Origin: an uncultured Ruminococcus sp.
Lineage (GTDB): Bacteria > Bacillota > Clostridia > Oscillospirales > CAG-272
DNA length: 10,512 nt
Assembly: GCA_902783905.1 (NCBI GenBank)
Contig: CACZSP010000145.1
Span: 1 to 10,512, forward strand
Direction of reading: 5' to 3'
Each line of letters opens with the position of its first letter. The stretch's first letter is position 1. Positions 6,816-10,512 of this stretch are shown in pieces. The position numbers and the translations under genes are program-made. The notes beneath the pieces are model-generated. The model searched no databases and was not told the origin of the DNA. It was given only the letters and a program-made list of their open reading frames with translations.

Positions 6816-7817
6816 TTATCTGCCTCTGAAATCTATGACGTCGTAATACTGGTTATCCAGCACTCTGCCGATCCCGAGCGCCACGCTTTCAAGCGGTTTT
6901 TTCGCTACGGTAACCCTGACGCCGGTCCTCTCGTTTATCAGCTGCTGAAGGCCTCCGAGAAGCGCGCCGCCGCCCGACAGCATAATACCGAAATCCAGTA
7001 TATCGGCGCTCAGCTCGGGAGGAGTGTTTTCCAGCGTCTGCCGGATAACTCCGATTATCTGACCGACCGGCTCGCGAAGCGCCTCCCTGATCAGCGCGGA
7101 ATTAACCGACGCGACGGAGGCCTGTCCGGTGCGGAGATTCCGCCCTCTTATTTCGGTCTCCCCGCGGTCGGCGGAGGGATGAACCGAACCTATCGTCTTT
7201 TTCAGCATTTCCGCCGTCGACGTCCCGATAAGAACCTGTTTTTCGCGCTTCATATACTGAATTATCGCCTCGTCGAGGTAGTTCCCGCCGACAGCCGTTG
7301 ATTTCGAACAGACGATACCGTTAAGACTGATTACGGCAACCTCGGTGGTGCCTCCGCCGATATCGACGATCATCGCCCCTCGCGGTCCGTCCACCTTGAG
7401 TCCCGACCCGATCGCGGCCGCCATCGGCTCGCTGATCAGCATAACCTCCTTGGCGTCCGCCTCGTACGTCGCGTCCTCGACCGCCCTTCGTTCGACCTCG
7501 GTAACGACGCTCGGAACACATATTATCACCGTCGGCCTCGAAACGATTCCGACCGCGCCCACGTTCCTGAAAAAAGCGCGCAGCATATTTGCCGTTACGT
7601 CGAAATCCGCTATAACCCCGTTCTGCAGCGGCCTTTGCGCGACGATATTGCCCGGGGTTTTCCCGAGCATCTTCTGGGCTTCCTCGCCCACCGCCTTGAT
7701 TTTTTTCGTTTTAACGTCGGAGGCGACGACCGACGGCTCCCTCAGCACTATCCCCTTGCCTTTCAGGTAAATCAGCGTGTTGGACGTGCCGAGATCTATT
7801 CCGATCTGTTTAGACAT
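6816..7817 (-). CDS. mreB: Rod shape-determining actin homologue MreB
   Basis: A 333-residue bacterial actin that forms membrane-bound ATP-dependent filaments and organises lateral peptidoglycan synthesis. The actin-fold signatures are intact: phosphate 1 (IGIDLGTSNTL, residues 5-15), SEPMAAAIG (129-137, with the Glu expected for hydrolysis), phosphate 2 (DIGGGTTEVAV, 152-162) and the adenosine motif (LSGGGALLGGL, 280-290). Typical MreB blocks such as GNIVAQRPLQNGVIADF, VGGNYLDEAI and SALIREALREP are present. Length is normal. The ATG at 7815-7817 has a GAGGAA ribosome site, but 12 bases away, longer than usual. It is the third gene of the operon, 78 bases after maf. Confidence 0.98.
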   Translation of the reverse strand: MSKQIGIDLGTSNTLIYLKGKGIVLREPSVVASDVKTKKIKAVGEEAQKMLGKTPGNIVAQRPLQNGVIADFDVTANMLRAFFRNVGAVGIVSRPTVIICVPSVVTEVERRAVEDATYEADAKEVMLISEPMAAAIGSGLKVDGPRGAMIVDIGGGTTEVAVISLNGIVCSKSTAVGGNYLDEAIIQYMKREKQVLIGTSTAEMLKKTIGSVHPSADRGETEIRGRNLRTGQASVASVNSALIREALREPVGQIIGVIRQTLENTPPELSADILDFGIMLSGGGALLGGLQQLINERTGVRVTVAKKPLESVALGIGRVLDNQYYDVIDFRGR

Positions 7818-7895
7818 AATAAATTGATATTCCTCGGTCAGATTGCGACCTGTCGCGAATTACGCCAGGGAATTGCGGTAAAAATGAAAAACGTA
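7818..7895 (-). other. Leader between maf and mreB
   Basis: This 78-base gap is the second largest inside the operon. It holds the GAGGAA ribosome site for mreB (7830-7835) and a small palindrome, GCGAC and GTCGC separated by two bases (7845-7856). I see no clear -35/-10 pair, so mreB most likely depends on the dut promoter. The palindrome is short and its role is unknown. Confidence 0.35.
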
Positions 7896-8486
7896 TCAGC
7901 CGAAATCACGCAGCGAAAGCCCGAACGCGGAAGATATCATCCGGTTGAGCGATCTTGCGGGAAGTCCCATCACGTTGAACCAGTCTCCGGTAATGCCTCT
8001 TACGAACATCGCTCCCCTGCCCTGAACGGCGTACGCTCCCGCCTTGTCGAAGGGTTCGCCCGAGTCGAGATAATCGTATATGGCGCTTTCCGAAAGCGTA
8101 TCGAAATAAACTCTCGTCGTTACCGTTTCGGCAACGCTTTTTTCGTTCATTACGGCGCATATACCGGTGTGAACGAGATGCATCCTTCCGGACAGAAGGG
8201 AAAGCATTGAAAAGGCGTCGGCCCTGTCCTTCGGTTTGCCGAGGATCCTTCCGTCGACGTCGACGACGGTATCGGCGCCAACGATGCAGCAGTCGGCGGC
8301 AAGTTCCGGGTGACTGACGAGAACCGCCCCGGCTTTTCTTCCGGCGAGAAGACATACAGCGTCTTCGGGAGCGCATCCCGACGGGACCGACTCGTCGGCG
8401 TCCGAGACGATGACCTCGAATTTTGCTCCGACGAGTCCGAGAATCTCGCGCCTCCGCGGAGACGACGATGCAAGGATAAGTCTCAT
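7896..8486 (-). CDS. maf: Maf-family nucleotide pyrophosphatase
   Basis: A 196-residue Maf protein, a nucleoside-triphosphate pyrophosphatase that hydrolyses dTTP, UTP and modified pyrimidine nucleotides to the monophosphate, and is historically linked to septum inhibition. Family motifs: SSSPRRREIL (7-16), GADTVV (70-75), LGKPKD (82-87) and GEPFDKAGAYAVQGRG (143-158), the last typical of the YhdE/BSU28050-like dTTP/UTP branch. Length is normal. The frame is open further upstream, but the ATG at 8484-8486 starts exactly where the family does and overlaps the dut stop by one base (TGATG), so it is probably translationally coupled; only a weak GTGAAGTG precedes it. Maf next to mreB is a widespread arrangement, as in Bacillus. 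Confidence 0.95.
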   Translation of the reverse strand: MRLILASSSPRRREILGLVGAKFEVIVSDADESVPSGCAPEDAVCLLAGRKAGAVLVSHPELAADCCIVGADTVVDVDGRILGKPKDRADAFSMLSLLSGRMHLVHTGICAVMNEKSVAETVTTRVYFDTLSESAIYDYLDSGEPFDKAGAYAVQGRGAMFVRGITGDWFNVMGLPARSLNRMISSAFGLSLRDFG

Positions 8487-8935
8487 CACTTCACACCGGT
8501 GGAACCGAATCCGCCCGTTCCGCGCTCGGTGTCGTCCAGACCTGACGCCTCGATGAATTCGGCGGCCAGTACGGGAAGAAACATAAGCTGCGCGATCCTG
8601 TCTCCGTCCCGGACGCAGAAATCGCAATCCGACGTGTTGGAAAGAGCCACGCATATTTCTCCCCGGTAGTCGGAATCGACGACGCCGATCCCGTTTGCAA
8701 GACAGATACCCTTTTTCGAAGCAAGCCCGCTGCGCGCCGCGATCACGGCGACGACGCCGTCCCCGGGTTCGGGAGCGATAAACAGTCCGGTAGGAACTAT
8801 CGCCCGCTCTCCCGCTTTGATCAGGACGGTACCGCCTTCCAGGGCCGCCCGGAGATCTACGGCCGCAGCCCCGGGAGTCGCGCTCCTCGGCAGCGAAGCT
8901 CCTCTTTCAAGTTTTGTCAGTACTTTTATTTTCAA
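8486..8935 (-). CDS. dut: Deoxyuridine 5'-triphosphate nucleotidohydrolase
   Basis: A 149-residue trimeric-type dUTPase that converts dUTP to dUMP and pyrophosphate, keeping uracil out of DNA and supplying thymidylate synthesis. All five motifs are present in order: AAVDLRA (24-30), ARSGLA (67-72, with Ala where Pro is common), GVVDSDYRGEI (84-94, catalytic Asp near 87), GDRIAQL (111-117) and RGTGGFGSTG (138-147, the mobile arm). Length is standard. The start is TTG at 8933-8935 (MKIKVLTKL), because the nearby ATG at 8938-8940 is in another frame and stops after two codons; GGGG at 8943-8946 is the likely ribosome site. It is the first gene of the eight-gene minus-strand operon. Confidence 0.96.
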   Translation of the reverse strand: MKIKVLTKLERGASLPRSATPGAAAVDLRAALEGGTVLIKAGERAIVPTGLFIAPEPGDGVVAVIAARSGLASKKGICLANGIGVVDSDYRGEICVALSNTSDCDFCVRDGDRIAQLMFLPVLAAEFIEASGLDDTERGTGGFGSTGVK

Positions 8936-8960
8936 AACATATCCCCGCTTAAAGTTAATC

Positions 8961-8982
8961 TATTATATGATATCACATAATA
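8961..8982. promoter_or_regulatory. Near-perfect 22-bp palindrome over the dut -10 box, candidate operator
   Basis: The two 11-base halves around the central GATATC match at all but one position pair (A versus G at the seventh base). The palindrome covers the -10 hexamer (8967-8972) and part of the spacer, so a dimeric protein bound here would block RNA polymerase. AT-rich promoter DNA can form such symmetry by chance, and no regulator gene is adjacent. The symmetry is seen; the operator role is inferred. Confidence 0.4.
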
Positions 8983-8995
8983 CGAAAACTTTCAA
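8967..8995 (-). promoter_or_regulatory. Sigma-A promoter of the dut-maf-mreBCD-mrdA operon
   Basis: On the minus strand TTGAAA (8990-8995) and TATCAT (8967-8972) are separated by exactly 17 bases, and TGA just before the -10 makes it an extended -10 box. Transcription would start near 8960, leaving a leader of about 25 bases before the dut TTG. It is the only clear promoter seen upstream of the eight-gene run. Confidence 0.75.
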
Positions 8996-9031
8996 CACTT
9001 TGGACGCGAATAATTTAAAAACTGAAAAAAC

Positions 9032-9060
9032 TTGCTTTTGCCCCGGCGTTGTGGTACAAT
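9032..9060 (+). promoter_or_regulatory. Sigma-A promoter of the GT26 gene
   Basis: TTGCTT (9032-9037) and TACAAT (9055-9060) are 17 bases apart, with TGG before the -10 forming an extended box. Transcription would start near 9067, giving a leader of about 29 bases with AAGGAGG at 9081-9087. It is divergent from the dut promoter; the two -35 boxes are 36 bases apart, so binding at one could affect the other. Confidence 0.78.
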
Positions 9061-9095
9061 AATTGAGATAATCTGGAAGGAAGGAGGATACGTAC

Positions 9096-9866
9096 GTGAG
9101 AACCGAAATACTCGGCATACCCGTCGACGGAATTACTGAGAACGAAGCCTCCGCGCTGATCTTCGACAGAATAAACGGTCGCTCCCCGGACGCTCCTCCG
9201 TACTGCGTCGTTACCCCCAATCCGCTTATGATAATGGAAAGCCGGAAGAATTCCGCTTTGCGGAACGGACTGCTGCTGGCAGACCTTTCTCTTCCGGACG
9301 GTAACGGTCTGGTTTCAGCCGCAAAAAGAGCCGGGACTCCCCTTCCCGGCCGCACGACGGGGATCGGCACCGCCGAAAAGGTGATCGAAAAGCTGGCAGA
9401 GACAAAAGGCAGCGTTTATATCCTCGGCGCACTCCCCGGACGCGCGGACGAAGCGGCCGGAAGGCTTGCCGCGCGTTTTCCGGGTCTTGTCATTGCCGGG
9501 ACGCGCGACGGTTATTTCGATGCCGCCGCGGAGAAAGCGGCGGCCGCCGAAATATCCCGCGCGCACCCCGATCTGCTTTGCGTCTGCATGGGAGGAGCAA
9601 GGCAGACCTCTTTCGTTTTCGACAACCTCAAAACCCTGTCCGGAGTCGGCTGCGCCATGGGACTCGGCGGATCCGCCGACGTATGGTCGGGAAAGATCAG
9701 GAGAGCGCCGCGGTTTTTCATAAAAATCAGAGCCGAATGGCTCTGGAGGATGCTCGCGGAACCCCGCCGCTTTTCGGGCCTTGGGAAGCTGATCGCCTTC
9801 CGCATTCTGACTCGAAGGAGACTTTTCGGACGCAAAAAGCGCGAAAACACAGGGGCAATACAATGA
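9096..9866 (+). CDS. tagA: GT26 (WecG/TagA/CpsF) glycosyltransferase
   Basis: A 256-residue glycosyltransferase of family GT26, which transfers an N-acetylmannosamine-type sugar onto a lipid-linked sugar at the inner membrane face to start teichoic acid or related wall polymers. Family signatures: VVTPNP (Thr 40), LSLPDGNGLV (Asp 68, the position proposed as catalytic base in TagA), YILGALPG, GTRDGYF, LLCVCMGGARQ and the C-terminal SGKIRRAPRF...EWLWRMLAEPRRF block, followed by an Arg/Lys-rich tail likely to touch the membrane. Length is normal. The start is GTG at 9096-9098, eight bases after AAGGAGG. Acceptor and donor cannot be read from sequence; TagA is the closest Gram-positive name, but the enzyme could serve another glycopolymer. 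It stands alone between its own promoter and the gap promoter. Confidence 0.9.
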   Translation: MRTEILGIPVDGITENEASALIFDRINGRSPDAPPYCVVTPNPLMIMESRKNSALRNGLLLADLSLPDGNGLVSAAKRAGTPLPGRTTGIGTAEKVIEKLAETKGSVYILGALPGRADEAAGRLAARFPGLVIAGTRDGYFDAAAEKAAAAEISRAHPDLLCVCMGGARQTSFVFDNLKTLSGVGCAMGLGGSADVWSGKIRRAPRFFIKIRAEWLWRMLAEPRRFSGLGKLIAFRILTRRRLFGRKKRENTGAIQ

Positions 9867-9882
9867 TTTTTTTCAAAATCAC

Positions 9883-9911
9883 TTGATTAATTCTCCGATT
9901 TTTGATATAAT
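9883..9911 (+). promoter_or_regulatory. Sigma-A promoter of gap
   Basis: TTGATT (9883-9888) and a perfect TATAAT (9906-9911) with a 17-base spacer lie 16 bases after the GT26 stop. TTTGA precedes the -10, without the full extended motif being needed. Transcription would start near 9918, giving a leader of about 74 bases. No intrinsic terminator is seen between the GT26 gene and this promoter, so some read-through into gap is likely. Confidence 0.8.
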
Positions 9912-9921
9912 ATACGATGGT

Positions 9922-9944
9922 TTTTTTCGGGCTTGCCGAAAGAA
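9922..9944 (+). promoter_or_regulatory. Stem-loop at the 5' end of the gap mRNA
   Basis: TTTTTTCGG (9922-9930) can pair with CCGAAAGAA (9936-9944) around a GCTTG loop, a 9-bp stem with one G-U pair. It begins a few bases after the predicted start site. No T tract follows, so it is not a terminator of the upstream gene. A 5'-terminal stem of this kind can protect an abundant mRNA from decay; that role is inferred. Confidence 0.4.
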
Positions 9945-9991
9945 CTCAAACTAAAATAAAATAATATTATTCATACGGAGGAAAATCCAAA

Positions 9992-10512
9992 ATGTCAGTA
10001 AAAGTTGCCATCAACGGATTCGGCAGAATCGGCCGTCTCGCATTCCGTCAGATGTTCGGTGCCAAGGGCTACAGCGTAGTCGCCATCAACGACCTCACCA
10101 GCCCGACGATGCTCGCTCACCTGCTCAAGTACGACTCGGCTCAGGGCAAATACGATCACGACGTGACCGCCGACGACGAGGCCGGCACGATCACGGTCGA
10201 CGGCAAGACCATTAAGATCTATTCCGAAAAGGACGCAACCAACTGCCCCTGGAAGAAGCTCAAGGTCGACGTCGTGCTCGAGTGCACCGGCTTCTACACC
10301 AGCAAGGAAAAATCCATGGCCCACATCAAGGCAGGCGCCAAGAAGGTCGTCATTTCGGCTCCCGCCGGAAACGATCTCAAGACGATCGTTTACAGCGTTA
10401 ACGAGAAGACCCTTACCGCCGACGATCAGATCATTTCCGCTGCTTCCTGCACCACCAACTGCCTTGCTCCGATGGCTAAAGCACTGAACGACCTCGCTCC
10501 GATCCAGAGCGG
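9992..10512 (+). CDS. gap: Glyceraldehyde-3-phosphate dehydrogenase, N-terminal part
   Basis: The first 173 codons of GAPDH, cut by the right edge (family length about 335). The enzyme oxidises glyceraldehyde 3-phosphate to 1,3-bisphosphoglycerate with NAD in glycolysis. Visible features are the nucleotide-binding loop INGFGRIGR (7-15), AINDL with Asp 34 as expected for NAD preference, LLKYDSAQGKY, ECTGFYTSKE, VVISAPAGND and the active site SAASCTTNCLAP with catalytic Cys 153. The ATG at 9992-9994 is ten bases after GGAGG (9977-9981). Codon use differs from the neighbours: Lys is mostly AAG and many third positions are C, as expected for a highly expressed gene. The long leader and strong promoter agree with this. 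Confidence 0.97.
   Translation, partial: MSVKVAINGFGRIGRLAFRQMFGAKGYSVVAINDLTSPTMLAHLLKYDSAQGKYDHDVTADDEAGTITVDGKTIKIYSEKDATNCPWKKLKVDVVLECTGFYTSKEKSMAHIKAGAKKVVISAPAGNDLKTIVYSVNEKTLTADDQIISAASCTTNCLAPMAKALNDLAPIQS

Noticed and set aside
7845..7856. GCGAC/GTCGC palindrome before mreB as an operator or terminator
   Set aside because: It has only 5-bp arms with a 2-base gap, no adjoining promoter and no T tract; it is too short to call.
8487..8654. Upstream extension of maf by 56 codons
   Set aside because: The extension is Arg-rich, overlaps dut in another frame and lies outside the family; ATG 8484-8486 begins exactly at the conserved MRLILASSSPRR.
8932..8940. Two-codon ATG-TTT-TGA leader overlapping the dut TTG start
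   Set aside because: It is too short to be meaningful, and such overlaps arise easily by chance; it only rules out ATG as the dut start.
9864..9881. A/T hairpin (TGATTTT and AAAATCA, 4-base loop) at the GT26 stop codon as a terminator
   Set aside because: The stem is only 7 bp and almost all A-T, no T tract follows it, and the gap promoter begins two bases later.
9995..10324. Minus-strand open frame of 109 codons inside gap
   Set aside because: It is fully opposite a well-supported GAPDH with strongly biased codons, which commonly create antisense frames. No ribosome site or promoter was seen for it.

Overview
The window looks like a chromosomal segment of an uncultured, moderately GC-rich Clostridia-type Firmicute (Eubacteriales/Oscillospirales-like). 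This is inferred from strong AGGAGG-type ribosome sites, sigma-A promoters with 17-base spacers and TGn extended -10 boxes, a Gram-positive-type long class B PBP, a lipoprotein exonuclease-fold protein common in gut Clostridia, and a clostridial-looking GAPDH. The lineage cannot be fixed from sequence reading alone. No phage, IS transposase, CRISPR, tRNA or rRNA was found, and no gene-free stretch exceeds 300 bases.

Layout. The left edge (1-36) holds the first 12 codons of a minus-strand gene that reads as ribosomal protein bS21 (rpsU), with its own promoter. From 147 to 8935 runs one compact minus-strand operon, in transcription order: dut (dUTPase), maf (nucleotide pyrophosphatase/septum-site family), mreB, mreC, mreD, a CPBP-family membrane protease, mrdA (PBP2 transpeptidase), and a lipoprotein with an endonuclease/exonuclease/phosphatase domain. 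A single strong promoter is visible upstream of dut (8967-8995). Most junctions overlap by 1-11 bases. The main exception is between the protease gene and mrdA, where 179 non-coding bases are almost filled by a 168-bp imperfect palindrome with perfect 23-bp ends, the most unusual object in the window. To the right of dut, a divergent promoter drives a plus-strand GT26 (TagA/WecG/CpsF) glycosyltransferase. A third promoter then drives gap (GAPDH), which is cut by the right edge.

How they work together. mreB, mreC, mreD and mrdA encode the core of the rod complex (elongasome) for lateral-wall peptidoglycan synthesis. RodA, the usual SEDS partner, is not in the window. dut and maf are housecleaning nucleotide pyrophosphatases placed at the front of the operon. 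The CPBP protease and the surface lipoprotein are accessory members whose link to cell-wall growth is inferred only from co-transcription. The GT26 enzyme probably makes a lipid-linked wall glycopolymer intermediate, so the divergent unit is also envelope-related. rpsU and gap are housekeeping flanks.

Most of the window is orthodox. The points worth following are the palindromic element directly in front of mrdA with no recognisable ribosome site for that gene, a palindrome covering the -10 box of the operon promoter, an mreB-mreC hairpin abutting the ribosome site of a TTG-started mreC, identical 8-base gene overlaps on both sides of mreD, and the two-copy N-terminal domain of the exonuclease-fold lipoprotein.
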